Assembly: GCA_021325675.1 (NCBI GenBank)
Contig: JAJTCM010000001.1
Span: 186,001-250,000 of the forward strand
Source: Crocinitomicaceae bacterium
GTDB taxonomy: Bacteria > Bacteroidota > Bacteroidia > Flavobacteriales_D > Crocinitomicaceae
Length of the DNA stretch: 64,000 nt
Direction of reading: 5' to 3'
A program made the translations under genes and the position numbers. The notes below the pieces were generated by a model. It did not search any database. It was not told where the DNA came from and saw only the letters and a program-made list of their open reading frames with translations. Positions 51,390 through 59,580 of this stretch are shown here, in pieces; within the stretch, counting starts at the first letter, position 1, and each line of letters begins with the position of its first letter.

Positions 51390-51466
51390 GTTATTTTTTT
51401 CAAATTTAACCCCTTTTTTTGAATTTGCCTAATAAAATGTCGTTTCACAAAGCTCTTTTTTTGTCG

Positions 51467-52747
51467 CTAGCGCTTCAGTACCAAACGGTATACATCCGTG
51501 GATTGTCCATGGTTGAGCTGCAGGAAGTAAACGCCATCCGGTAAGTGGCTGACGAATAATTCATTGTCTGATAAATGAATGCTTTGTTCACGGCCCGTGG
51601 CATCCAGCAGCTTCACTTCAAAAAGTGCAAGTCCGGGAATGGTGACCGAAGCGTTTTGAACCGGGTTTTGGAATACAAATTTCGGTGTATTTTTCAGCGT
51701 GTTTTGCCCGAGGGAACAGTTTGGGGCGTCATCAACAACCTGGATTAAAGTTCCATGGTCAACATACCAGTTTTCCCACACGCCGCCATCACCCGTTTGC
51801 CAGTCGCTCAAATTGAAAGTCTGCGTGCCCTGCATCGTACCTTTGGCGTGGTACACTTTAACGGCTTGTCCCCCGTGGTTCCAGGTGAGACTTGCGTTGG
51901 TCTGGCAAACTTCAGGCTGTGCATCCGCAAGCTCGCAGTTGACCTGGAGAAAATAAACATCTTCGTCGTAATCCGGGTAATCGCCGTAGATTTTACAAAA
52001 ACCCAGGCTGTCGATACAAACCGCTGTATATTCATCGCAAGCAATGCCTTTTCCCCGAACACCGGAATCTTCCAGCATGCGCGCCAGGAAAGCGATATGC
52101 CGCCCTTTCCTGTCAGGATCATCGTAATGCGTGTCCGTGATGACATCTTCCATGAACTCATTTTCTATAAACCCTTCGTTCGACACGGTCATCGCCGGAT
52201 TGTAAGGATTAGCCAAAGCGGCTGAGCTTGTTACGCTCCCGTTTTCGGCCGAAAAGTAAAAACCTCCCTGGATCGCCATGCCTGCGCTCGTGCCGCCGAT
52301 TACTATTTTACGCTCCTGCAGGCCTTGGTTGATCAATGTTTCCGCAGGAGTGTTGCGCCAGTAAGAAATATAATTCCACTGGTCTCCGCCTGCAAACCAG
52401 ATCGCCTCCGCCTGGCTGATTTTATCCTGTAAATAGCTTTCATCAGAAGCGGAAGCATTGTGGCAAACGATCGTTTCTACGGAATTAACATTGATGCCCA
52501 AATCGTTCAGCATGTATTCGTTGTAGCCGTCGGCGCCGCTCGCCCGCAAAACGAGAATATCACCGCCTGCTGCCTGCTGCAAAAACCATTTCATCGCCTC
52601 GTCATGTTCCGTTGCACCGCCCATCAGGCAAATCCCACCTTTCGGATTGGTCACAATGTTGGTCGTGTTCCCGGAAAAATATGAAGTGTAGTTTTGTGCG
52701 AAAACTGCTGGAAATATGAATAAAATCAGGACAGAAGTGAGTTTCAT
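51467..52747 (-). CDS. Secreted cyanophycinase-like S51 peptidase with T9SS sorting domain
   Basis: The 426-residue protein has a signal peptide (about 1-17). The S51 domain contains GICLMGGATEHDEAMKWFLQ, WFAGGDQWNYISYW and the nucleophile elbow GGTSAGMAIQG with S154; the DTHYDDPDRKGR segment supplies the usual His/Glu partners. Cyanophycinases cleave the Arg-Asp storage polymer cyanophycin; extracellular forms let non-producers feed on it. The sorting domain (about 350-426) starts FVFQNPVQNASVTI. A TATATTTG -7 box lies at 52765-52772 on the minus strand. It is the first gene of the eight-gene run 45841-52747. Confidence 0.88.
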   Translation of the reverse strand: MKLTSVLILFIFPAVFAQNYTSYFSGNTTNIVTNPKGGICLMGGATEHDEAMKWFLQQAAGGDILVLRASGADGYNEYMLNDLGINVNSVETIVCHNASASDESYLQDKISQAEAIWFAGGDQWNYISYWRNTPAETLINQGLQERKIVIGGTSAGMAIQGGFYFSAENGSVTSSAALANPYNPAMTVSNEGFIENEFMEDVITDTHYDDPDRKGRHIAFLARMLEDSGVRGKGIACDEYTAVCIDSLGFCKIYGDYPDYDEDVYFLQVNCELADAQPEVCQTNASLTWNHGGQAVKVYHAKGTMQGTQTFNLSDWQTGDGGVWENWYVDHGTLIQVVDDAPNCSLGQNTLKNTPKFVFQNPVQNASVTIPGLALFEVKLLDATGREQSIHLSDNELFVSHLPDGVYFLQLNHGQSTDVYRLVLKR

Positions 52748-52778
52748 AGATTGTGATTTATCTTCAAATATAATTATT

Positions 52779-52910
52779 AATGATGAATGTTGAGTGATGA
52801 ATGGTAATATGCTAATTTATCTGTTCCAATTTTTGCCCAACTGAATAAACTCTGCGCTTTTTGAGAAAACTTCGCTCCTTTATGTTATTCATCACTCCTG
52901 GTTCATCATT
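52779..52910. repeat. Intergenic element with 24-base inverted ends, GATGAAT family
   Basis: The 24-base ends at 52779-52802 (AATGATGAATGTTGAGTGAT...) and 52887-52910 (...TTCATCATT) match inverted at about 20 of 24 positions. The element spans 132 bases in the 310-base gap 52748-53057, which otherwise holds only promoters and the rpsA leader. Confidence 0.65.
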
Positions 52911-52925
52911 CTTTAAAATTAAAGT

Positions 52926-52956
52926 TTTGATTTTCACAAATAAATCACTAACTTTG
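52926..52956 (+). promoter_or_regulatory. rpsA promoter
   Basis: TTTG (52926-52929) and TAACTTTG (52949-52956) with a 19-base spacer match the Bacteroidota consensus perfectly. Transcription should start near 52961-52964. Confidence 0.8.
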
Positions 52957-52960
52957 CAGC

Positions 52961-53057
52961 CGCTTTAGTGAAAGCGAGGCCAGTCCCGGTTGGCATTCAG
53001 TTAATATTAATCTCTTCTGAAGTCCGGGAATTTCAGAATACAAGTAATAAAAGCCAG
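52961..53057 (+). promoter_or_regulatory. Structured rpsA 5' leader
   Basis: The predicted leader of about 95 bases begins with a perfect hairpin CGCTTT-AGTG-AAAGCG (52961-52976). A second small one, GCCA...TGGC, lies at 52979-52994. AAGTCCGGGAATTTC and an A-rich run precede the ATG. Ribosomal protein S1 genes are often autoregulated through their leaders, so this may be an S1-binding regulatory RNA; that is inference. Confidence 0.45.
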
Positions 53058-54875
53058 ATGGCAGAAACAAAAATTACAGGGCAGGGAACTGCCGATTTTG
53101 ATTGGGACGCGTTAGCATTAGACGGGTACAATCAGGTAGAACGTGCTGAATTGTCAGACAAGTACGAAGCAACTTTAAGCTCTATCAACGAGAAAGAAGT
53201 GATCGAAGGTACTGTTGTTGTATTGACAAAAAGAGAAGCCGTTATTAACGTAGGGTACAAATCTGAAGGGGTTATTCCTGTAAGTGAGTTCCGTTACAAC
53301 CCGGATTTGAAAGTTGGTGACGTTGTAGACGTTTACGTTGAGTGCCAGGAAGACAAGTTCGGACAGTTGATTATTTCTCACCGTACAGCACGCATGCACA
53401 AAGCATGGATCCGTGTGAACGAAGTGCTTCGCACCGGAGAAGTGATTACCGGTTTCGTAAAATGCCGTACGAAAGGTGGTTTGATCGTTGACGTTTTTGG
53501 TTTGGAAGCATTCTTACCGGGATCACAAATCGACGTGAAGCCTATCCGTGACTACGATGTTTACGTAGGTAAAAACATGGAGTTCAAAGTTGTGAAAATC
53601 AACCAGGAGTTCCGTAACGTAGTTGTTTCACACAAAGCGCTTATTGAGGCTGAGTTGGAAGAACAAAAGAAACACATCATCTCCGGATTGGAGAAAGGCC
53701 AGGTATTGGAAGGTATTGTGAAAAACATTACTTCTTATGGTGTTTTCATCGATTTGGGTGGTGTAGATGGTTTGATCCACATTACAGATTTGTCTTGGGG
53801 CCGCGTAACGCATCCTGAAGAAATCGTTGAGCTGGATCAGAAACTGAATGTAGTAATCTTAGACTTTGATGACGATAAAAAACGTATCGCTCTTGGCTTG
53901 AAACAATTGCAGCCACATCCATGGGATGCTTTGGACGGCAACCTGCAGGTTGGTGACAAAGTAACTGGTAAAGTTGTTGTTTTAGCTGACTACGGTGCAT
54001 TCATCGAAATCGCTCCGGGCGTTGAAGGTTTGATCCACGTTTCAGAAATGAGCTGGTCACAGCACTTGCGTTCTGCGCAGGATTTCATGAAAGTTGGTGA
54101 CAGCGTTGAAGCGTTGATCCTGACTTTGGACCGCGAAGAGCGTAAAATGTCATTGGGTATCAAACAAATGATGCCAGATCCATGGGATGCAATCGAAGCG
54201 AAATTCGCAGTTGGTTCCAAGCACAAAGCAAAAGTTCGTAACTTCACTAACTTCGGTGTATTCGTAGAATTGGAAGAAGGTGTTGACGGATTGATCCACA
54301 TTTCTGACCTGAGCTGGCAGAAGAAAATCAAGCACCCATCCGAGTTCTGCAAGGTAGGTGACGAGATGGAAGTGGTTGTATTGGAAATCGATCGTGAAAA
54401 CCGTCGTATCTCCCTTGGTCACAAACAATTGGAAGAGAATCCGTGGGATGTATTCGAAACGATCTTCGGTGAAGGTTCCGTACACCAGGGAACTATCGTT
54501 GAAACGAAAGATAAATCCGGTATCGTTGCCCTGCCTTACGGCGTTGAAGGTCTTTGCCCTGCAAAACACCTGAGAAAAGAAGACGGTACAAACGCGAAAG
54601 TTGAAGATACACTTGATTTCAAAGTGATCGAATTCAACAAGGATGCTAAGAAAATTGTTGTTTCCCACACCCGTACATTCGAAGAAGGCGAAGACAAAAT
54701 CCCTTCCAAAAGTGGTTCAGGTGCGAAGAAAAGCGGTGCGCCAGCAGGCGGCGGCGGTTCTTCTACTTCCCAGGCAGTAAAAGCAATCAACCAGAACACG
54801 GAGAAATCTACTTTGGGTGATTTGGATGCTTTGTCTGCACTGAAAGACAAAATGAAAGAAGAAGAAGGGAAATAA
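53058..54875 (+). CDS. rpsA: 30S ribosomal protein S1
   Basis: The 605-residue protein has six S1 RNA-binding domains at about 47-115, 132-200, 217-285, 302-372, 389-459 and 476-540. Examples are GIVKNITSYGVFIDLGGVDG and VRNFTNFGVFVELEEGVDG. A Gly/Ser-rich tail follows. S1 binds mRNA on the ribosome and unfolds it for initiation. The ATG at 53058 (MAETKITGQG) is chosen; the frame is open upstream but lies in the leader. Codon use looks biased to a few codons, as in highly expressed genes. Strong promoter and terminator flank it. Confidence 0.95.
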   Translation: MAETKITGQGTADFDWDALALDGYNQVERAELSDKYEATLSSINEKEVIEGTVVVLTKREAVINVGYKSEGVIPVSEFRYNPDLKVGDVVDVYVECQEDKFGQLIISHRTARMHKAWIRVNEVLRTGEVITGFVKCRTKGGLIVDVFGLEAFLPGSQIDVKPIRDYDVYVGKNMEFKVVKINQEFRNVVVSHKALIEAELEEQKKHIISGLEKGQVLEGIVKNITSYGVFIDLGGVDGLIHITDLSWGRVTHPEEIVELDQKLNVVILDFDDDKKRIALGLKQLQPHPWDALDGNLQVGDKVTGKVVVLADYGAFIEIAPGVEGLIHVSEMSWSQHLRSAQDFMKVGDSVEALILTLDREERKMSLGIKQMMPDPWDAIEAKFAVGSKHKAKVRNFTNFGVFVELEEGVDGLIHISDLSWQKKIKHPSEFCKVGDEMEVVVLEIDRENRRISLGHKQLEENPWDVFETIFGEGSVHQGTIVETKDKSGIVALPYGVEGLCPAKHLRKEDGTNAKVEDTLDFKVIEFNKDAKKIVVSHTRTFEEGEDKIPSKSGSGAKKSGAPAGGGGSSTSQAVKAINQNTEKSTLGDLDALSALKDKMKEEEGK

Positions 54876-54937
54876 TTCGAAGATTCTTCCGCCTTGGCGG
54901 ATTCGAAAATTCGAAGATTGACTCTTCTGAAAATATG

Positions 54938-54976
54938 GAACTCCCTTCGTCGTATGGCGGAGGGAGTTTTTTGTTT
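54938..54976 (+). terminator. rpsA terminator (duplicated sequence, copy 1)
   Basis: AACTCCCTTCG and CGGAGGGAGTT form an 11-base stem followed by TTTTTTG. The surrounding 54925-54951 and 54959-54983 recur almost exactly at 55371-55444. Confidence 0.9.
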
Positions 54977-55050
54977 GGGCTTGTTCCGGGGTGCTTTCCA
55001 AAAATCGCACAGATTTTAGAATGGGAAATATTGTTATATGGGATGAATAA

Positions 55051-55081
55051 TTTGGTTTAGTTAACGCAATGTGTATATTTG
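55051..55081 (+). promoter_or_regulatory. Promoter of the small membrane protein
   Basis: TTTG (55051-55054) and TATATTTG (55074-55081), 19-base spacer, a perfect match to the Bacteroidota pattern. The ATG follows at 55103. Confidence 0.75.
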
Positions 55082-55102
55082 GTGCTAGCAAATTAAAAAA
55101 GT

Positions 55103-55303
55103 ATGACCACTAAGAAAAATAAAAGTTCAATTTACATCATTATATCTATAATCGTTTTTATACCTAATTTATCTGCATTGTTAGTTGCTTGTTTTGTATT
55201 AGATCCTGCTCCGGTGATATTATATGTTGTCTCTGGAATAATGATTCTTATTTCAATGATTGGCTTAATTTATGGTGTTTCCTTACGAAATAAAACAACT
55301 TGA
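55103..55303 (+). CDS. Small two-helix membrane protein
   Basis: The 66-residue protein has a Lys-rich start (MTTKKNKSS), two hydrophobic helices (about 10-31 and 36-58) and a short polar tail. A perfect promoter and a strong terminator flank it, which supports a real gene despite its size. It is more AT-rich than its neighbours. No family recognised. Confidence 0.6.
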   Translation: MTTKKNKSSIYIIISIIVFIPNLSALLVACFVLDPAPVILYVVSGIMILISMIGLIYGVSLRNKTT

Positions 55304-55383
55304 AAAATTGGATGTATGAATTATTAGTTCATTCGTGGCTTCTTTCGGTTCGAAATTAAAGGTTAATTCTTTCTGAAAATATG

Positions 55384-55436
55384 GAACTCCCTTCGTCTCC
55401 CGATCGTTATCGGTATGACGGAGGGAGTTTTTTGTT
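55384..55436 (+). terminator. Terminator of the small membrane protein (duplicated sequence, copy 2)
   Basis: AACTCCCTTCGTC and GACGGAGGGAGTT pair over 13 bases with one G-T pair, followed by TTTTTTG. Compared with copy 1 the loop is longer and contains CGATCGTTATCG. Confidence 0.9.
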
Positions 55437-55499
55437 TGGGCTTGATATTTTGAAAATTAAGTGCTAACATTACAGGGTTAAACACACAAAAATCCTGTT

Positions 55500-57359
55500 A
55501 TGAAAAAGAAAATTACCCGAATTGCTTTGCTGAGCTTATTTGTCATGCCGCTTATGGTAAATGCCCAGGGATTTTCAACTACAGCTACCAACTGGACGCT
55601 GCCTGCCGGAGGTTATAGAGATGATAACGGGCACCTGTATGGCTTCAATCAACAATACAAAGAAACATATTATTACAATGGTGCGCAGGGATGGTCAACG
55701 ATGGACATAAACGGCGACGGGAAACAGGATTTAGTTGTGACAGGCCAGGGCAATGGCTCATTCGGAGACGGCTTCGGCTTACCGAATAACCCGGTCTGGA
55801 AGGTATACCTCAACACAGGATCAGGATTTTCAACAACGGCTTCCAACTGGACCTTGCCCGCCGGAGGTTACAAAGATGATAACGGTCATTTGTATGGTTT
55901 CAATCAAACATCCAAAGAAACATACTATTATAACGGTGCCCAGGGGTGGTCTACGATGGATATGAATGGTGACGGAAAACCGGATTTAGTCGTAACAGGC
56001 CAGGGCAATGGTTCATTCGGGGATGGCTTCGGCCTGCCAAATAACCCGGTCTGGAAAGTATACCTCAATACAGGATCAGGATTTTCAACTACGGCTGCCA
56101 ACTGGGCCCTGCCTGCCGGGGGCTATAAAGATGATAACGGGCATTTGTACGGTTTTAATGAAACATTCAAAGCAACTTACTATTACAACGGCGCGCAGGG
56201 ATGGTCTACGATAGACGTAAGCGGTGACGGAAAACCCGATTTGGTCGTAACAGGCCAGGGGAACGGTTCTTTCGGAGATGGCTTCGGTTTGCCAAATAGC
56301 CCGGTCTGGAAAGTTTATTTGAACACAGGCTCAGGATTTTCTGCCACAGCTACCAACTGGGGCTTACCTGGCGGCGGTTACAAGGATGATAACGGTCATT
56401 TGTACGGTTTTAATGAAATATCTAAAGCAACATACTATTACAACGGCGCCCAGGGATGGTCGACAAAGGACATGAATGGCGACGAAAAGCCGGATTTGGT
56501 CGTAACAGGCCAGGGAAATGGTTCTTTTGGAGATGGCTTCGGCTTGCCGAACAACCCGGTGTGGAAAGTATACCTGAACACCGGCTCAGGATTTTCAACT
56601 ACGGTTACCAACTGGAGCCTCCCGGCGGGAGGTTACAAAGATGATAACGGCCACTTGTACGGTTTTAATGAAGCGTCGAAAGCAACCTACTATTACAACG
56701 GTGCACAGGGCTGGTCAAGTGATGATATCAATGGCGATGGCAAACCGGACCTGATCGTAACAGGGCAGGGAAATGGATCTTTTGGTGATGGCTTCGGCTT
56801 GCCCAATAACCCGGTCTGGAAAGTATACCTGAACACGGGCTCAGGATTTTCAGCTTCCGTCATCAGCTGGACTTTGCCAGCCGGAGGTTACAGGGATGAT
56901 AACGGGCACCTTTACGGGTTTAACGAAACTTCGAAAGAAACATATTATTACAATGGCGCCCAGGGGTGGTCGGCCAACGACATAAACGGTGACGGGAAAA
57001 TGGATTTAATTGTAACAGGCCAGGGAAATGGTTCATTCGGAGATGGTTTCGGCCTGCCGGGAAATCCTGTCTGGAAAGTGTACCTGAGCACCTCGACTTT
57101 AGAAGTGGATGCAATTGAAAGCGCTTCCGTTGAAATAAAGGTGTTTCCGAATCCCGTAAATGAGCTTTTATATATTCAATCGGATAATGAGCTGGTAAAC
57201 GAAACATACCGCATCACGGATAACCTGGGCCGGGTCCTGAGCGAAGGGACACTTTCGGGCAATATAAATGCCGTTGATGTAAGCAATATGCAAAGCGGTG
57301 TTTTATATGTACAATTCGGAACGGGTTCAAAAGAAGCTATCAAAGTTGTAAAACAATGA
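55500..57359 (+). CDS. Secreted FG-GAP/VCBS-like repeat protein with T9SS sorting domain
   Basis: The 619-residue protein has a signal peptide (1-23, ending VNAQ). Six near-identical 85-residue modules follow from residue 24 to 533. Each module has GHLYGFN, TYYYNGAQGW, a calcium-binding-like D-x-NGDGK-x-DL, TGQGNGSFGDGFGLP and PVWKVYLNTGS. The sorting domain (about 545-619) starts VFPNPVNELLYI. The modules resemble FG-GAP/VCBS blades; six or seven would close a propeller. It is likely a surface or extracellular binding protein. The stop overlaps the next gene by 4 bases. Confidence 0.85.
   Translation: MKKKITRIALLSLFVMPLMVNAQGFSTTATNWTLPAGGYRDDNGHLYGFNQQYKETYYYNGAQGWSTMDINGDGKQDLVVTGQGNGSFGDGFGLPNNPVWKVYLNTGSGFSTTASNWTLPAGGYKDDNGHLYGFNQTSKETYYYNGAQGWSTMDMNGDGKPDLVVTGQGNGSFGDGFGLPNNPVWKVYLNTGSGFSTTAANWALPAGGYKDDNGHLYGFNETFKATYYYNGAQGWSTIDVSGDGKPDLVVTGQGNGSFGDGFGLPNSPVWKVYLNTGSGFSATATNWGLPGGGYKDDNGHLYGFNEISKATYYYNGAQGWSTKDMNGDEKPDLVVTGQGNGSFGDGFGLPNNPVWKVYLNTGSGFSTTVTNWSLPAGGYKDDNGHLYGFNEASKATYYYNGAQGWSSDDINGDGKPDLIVTGQGNGSFGDGFGLPNNPVWKVYLNTGSGFSASVISWTLPAGGYRDDNGHLYGFNETSKETYYYNGAQGWSANDINGDGKMDLIVTGQGNGSFGDGFGLPGNPVWKVYLSTSTLEVDAIESASVEIKVFPNPVNELLYIQSDNELVNETYRITDNLGRVLSEGTLSGNINAVDVSNMQSGVLYVQFGTGSKEAIKVVKQ
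55569..57098 (+). repeat. Six tandem 255-base coding repeats
   Basis: Units start at 55569, 55824, 56079, 56334, 56589 and 56844, each exactly 255 bases. Protein identity between units is very high while many third codon positions differ, so the protein sequence is kept by selection or by partial gene conversion. Confidence 0.95.
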
Positions 57360-58144
57360 AAAAAAGGAAACAACAATTTGAAAAAAGGGTCTCGGCTTCA
57401 AATTCTGTTTTTGACGTATTTCTGTATGCTGTCCGGTCAGTAATCCGTTCGTTTTTGCCGGTTGTTATTTTGTTTTCAGGGAGCTGCAGCGTGATTCAAA
57501 AAACGGCCAAACAAGAGCTGACAGACGGGGTTTACCAGCAAAAAATGGATAAAAAGAAGGAGACGGTTTATGTGAATGTATTGAATGAAAATATCCGGAT
57601 TTACCGTGTAATTAAAACGGCTGACGGATTAAAAGTCGATACGGCCCGCATCAGTCAAATGTATTCAGATATACTCAAAACAAAGGAAGGCATTGAATTT
57701 TCCCTTTCCAAAAAGAGCTTTGACGTTGATTTTCTGACAATCCCTTTAAAATACAGGACAGCTCAAAAATCGGTGGCCCCGCAATTGAATGCCAATTTCA
57801 ACGGAGCTGTTTACCTGGGCTACAGGACGGATCGCTATGTCATCAATTACCAATCAAACCCGCTGCATATTTCAGAAAGAAAAATGACGCACCTGGGATA
57901 TTCCGTAGGGATTTTTACAGGCCTGGGCAATACGTTTATGTCGCCGACAAACACCAATAATGCTTTGCAGCAGGAATACGACGCGATGGTCTGGAACAAA
58001 GGAATAGCGGCCATATTCGGTGTAAACAGCTTTTCCCTGGGGTTTTCCGTGGGCTTTGATAATTTGCTGGACCAGAACAGGGACACATGGATTTACGAAA
58101 GCAAACCCTGGCTGGGACTGATCTTCGGATTAAACTTAAACTAA
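57356..58144 (+). CDS. Putative lipoprotein/barrel protein of unknown function
   Basis: The 262-residue protein has a basic start, a hydrophobic segment (about 25-45) and a lipobox-like LFSGSCSVIQ (about residue 43). A body rich in beta-strands follows: VYLGYRTDRYVINYQ, LGYSVGIFTGLGNTFMSP, VNSFSLGFSVGFDN, and WLGLIFGLNLN at the end. This suggests an outer-membrane barrel with a lipid-anchored start. The long N-terminus before the hydrophobic part could mean that a later Met is the true start. It overlaps the FG-GAP gene by 4 bases. Confidence 0.6.
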   Translation: MKKRKQQFEKRVSASNSVFDVFLYAVRSVIRSFLPVVILFSGSCSVIQKTAKQELTDGVYQQKMDKKKETVYVNVLNENIRIYRVIKTADGLKVDTARISQMYSDILKTKEGIEFSLSKKSFDVDFLTIPLKYRTAQKSVAPQLNANFNGAVYLGYRTDRYVINYQSNPLHISERKMTHLGYSVGIFTGLGNTFMSPTNTNNALQQEYDAMVWNKGIAAIFGVNSFSLGFSVGFDNLLDQNRDTWIYESKPWLGLIFGLNLN

Positions 58145-58151
58145 CTGATGT

Positions 58152-58352
58152 ATGAAAATCAAATCACCTGAAGAATTAACAAACGGTGACCAATGCACGG
58201 TTACCGGCGGCACACACAAAGGTAAATCAGGTACGGTGCGCGATATCCATACCAGCAAAACAGGACACATAACCATAACCGTTGAACAGGAAAACGGCGT
58301 TCGTTTCAAAACTTTGGGTAAAAATGCCGCTGTTCAATCCGATAAGCCATGA
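58152..58352 (+). CDS. Small KOW-motif protein
   Basis: The 66-residue protein carries a KOW motif, QCTVTGGTHKGKSGTVRDIH, as in NusG, ribosomal protein L24 and similar RNA-binding proteins. It has no other domain. It lies 7 bases after the barrel gene, and its stop overlaps the start of the SRPBCC gene by 4 bases. A nucleic-acid-binding role is inferred. Confidence 0.7.
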   Translation: MKIKSPEELTNGDQCTVTGGTHKGKSGTVRDIHTSKTGHITITVEQENGVRFKTLGKNAAVQSDKP

Positions 58353-58852
58353 TCTTCCAGGTTAAAGTGTCCACCATTTACAAATGCTCCCTGGAAAGGG
58401 CATTCAAAACACCGGTGCTGTGCGATGTTTCCAAAGTGCACACCGGTTTTGGGATCATGCCGAAAGTAACGCATTGCACCGAAGATGAAAACTGGGGCAA
58501 GCCTGGCAGTACTAAGAAAGTGTTCGTAGCAAAATCACCCACACAAAAAGGCGGCCGGGCTTCTGTTGATAAAGTAATAGAGCGTGTTGAAAACGATTAC
58601 TGGAAAATTGAGGTGAGTGATTTTCAGTCCTGGATGCTGGGCTTTTCAAAATTTGCCGGTAAATGGAAAACAACAGAGCTGGAACCCGACAAGGTCCTAG
58701 TAGAATATACCTATGATTTACATGCTGATACGGCCTTGCTTTATCCCATCAACTGGCTTTTCGCTAAATTGTTCTGGAAAAAATACATGCAAAGAGTGCT
58801 TGAGAATATCCGGAAAATGATTGCGGCTAAAGAGCCTTATTTGTATGAATAG
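58349..58852 (+). CDS. SRPBCC/START-like family protein
   Basis: The 167-residue protein begins with FQVKVSTIYKCSLERAFKTPV, typical of SRPBCC helix-grip ligand-binding proteins. Strands and a C-terminal helix (MQRVLENIRKMIAAKEPYLYE) follow. WLFAKLFWKKYM may associate with membranes. It is the last gene of the run from 55500 and faces the TetR gene. Ligand unknown. Confidence 0.75.
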   Translation: MIFQVKVSTIYKCSLERAFKTPVLCDVSKVHTGFGIMPKVTHCTEDENWGKPGSTKKVFVAKSPTQKGGRASVDKVIERVENDYWKIEVSDFQSWMLGFSKFAGKWKTTELEPDKVLVEYTYDLHADTALLYPINWLFAKLFWKKYMQRVLENIRKMIAAKEPYLYE

Positions 58853-58888
58853 AAAGTTTCCGGAGAATTTGTAAAGAAAGTTAAAACC

Positions 58889-59560
58889 TCAATCCAGGAC
58901 CTTAAACAGCAGGTCTTCTATAAAGCGGCTTGTAAACCCGGGATTAGCAGGGGATGAAACATCCGTAAGTTTGGGGAGGTTAACACTGAAGTATTGCTGG
59001 TGATGTGAAGTTTCAATCAGTGTGGTGCTCAGTGATCTTGGATATTGATAGCTTGAATTGTATTCGGAAATGACCTCGGCAATCTGGGCGCACAAATCCT
59101 TATAAGGTTTAAACACTTCATTCCGGTTGATCTCAGCTACTTCTTTAACCAGGTATACTTTGCTGCTTTCAGCAATTACGATCTGGTTCAGGAATTTTTT
59201 GTTATAGTCAAATTGGTTTACACTTTCTGCCGGCTCGTGGGTGAGCAACTGCACAATAATTTTTAACTTCTCTTTCTTATTGCTTACATTTTCTAATTTG
59301 AACATAACCAGGAATTCCATGTAGCACCAATACCAGTTCAGGATGTAAAGCAAAAGCCGGTGTTTGTTTTCAAAATAGCGGTAAATCGTGGCCTCCGTAC
59401 TGTTGATCTCTTTTGCTAATTTTTTGAAGGTGAATTGCTCAAAACCCAGCTCGTAAATCAGGTCGATGGCTTTTTTTACCATCAGTTTTCCTACTTCACT
59501 GCTTTCGGGATTTCTGAGATAGATCTTGTTATTTATATCGAACTTTACCTGAAAATCCAT
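58889..59560 (-). CDS. TetR/AcrR-family transcriptional regulator
   Basis: The 223-residue protein has an N-terminal TetR helix-turn-helix: KKAIDLIYELGFEQFTFKKL, AKEINSTEATIYRYFENKHRLL (about 28-75). A helical ligand-binding domain follows. The ATG at 59560 is preferred over an AT-rich upstream extension. It is divergent from the bestrophin gene with 142 bases between, which hold several GATAGTA repeats and palindromes, the likely operators. It probably represses itself and the bestrophin/carbonic-anhydrase pair. Ligand unknown. Confidence 0.85.
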   Translation of the reverse strand: MDFQVKFDINNKIYLRNPESSEVGKLMVKKAIDLIYELGFEQFTFKKLAKEINSTEATIYRYFENKHRLLLYILNWYWCYMEFLVMFKLENVSNKKEKLKIIVQLLTHEPAESVNQFDYNKKFLNQIVIAESSKVYLVKEVAEINRNEVFKPYKDLCAQIAEVISEYNSSYQYPRSLSTTLIETSHHQQYFSVNLPKLTDVSSPANPGFTSRFIEDLLFKVLD

Positions 59561-59580
59561 ATCCTTATGTTTTCCACAAA

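Noticed and set aside
55569-57098. Regularly spaced repeats as possible CRISPR or rDNA-like array
   Set aside because: Units are 255 bases, contiguous and in one open reading frame, so they are protein modules.
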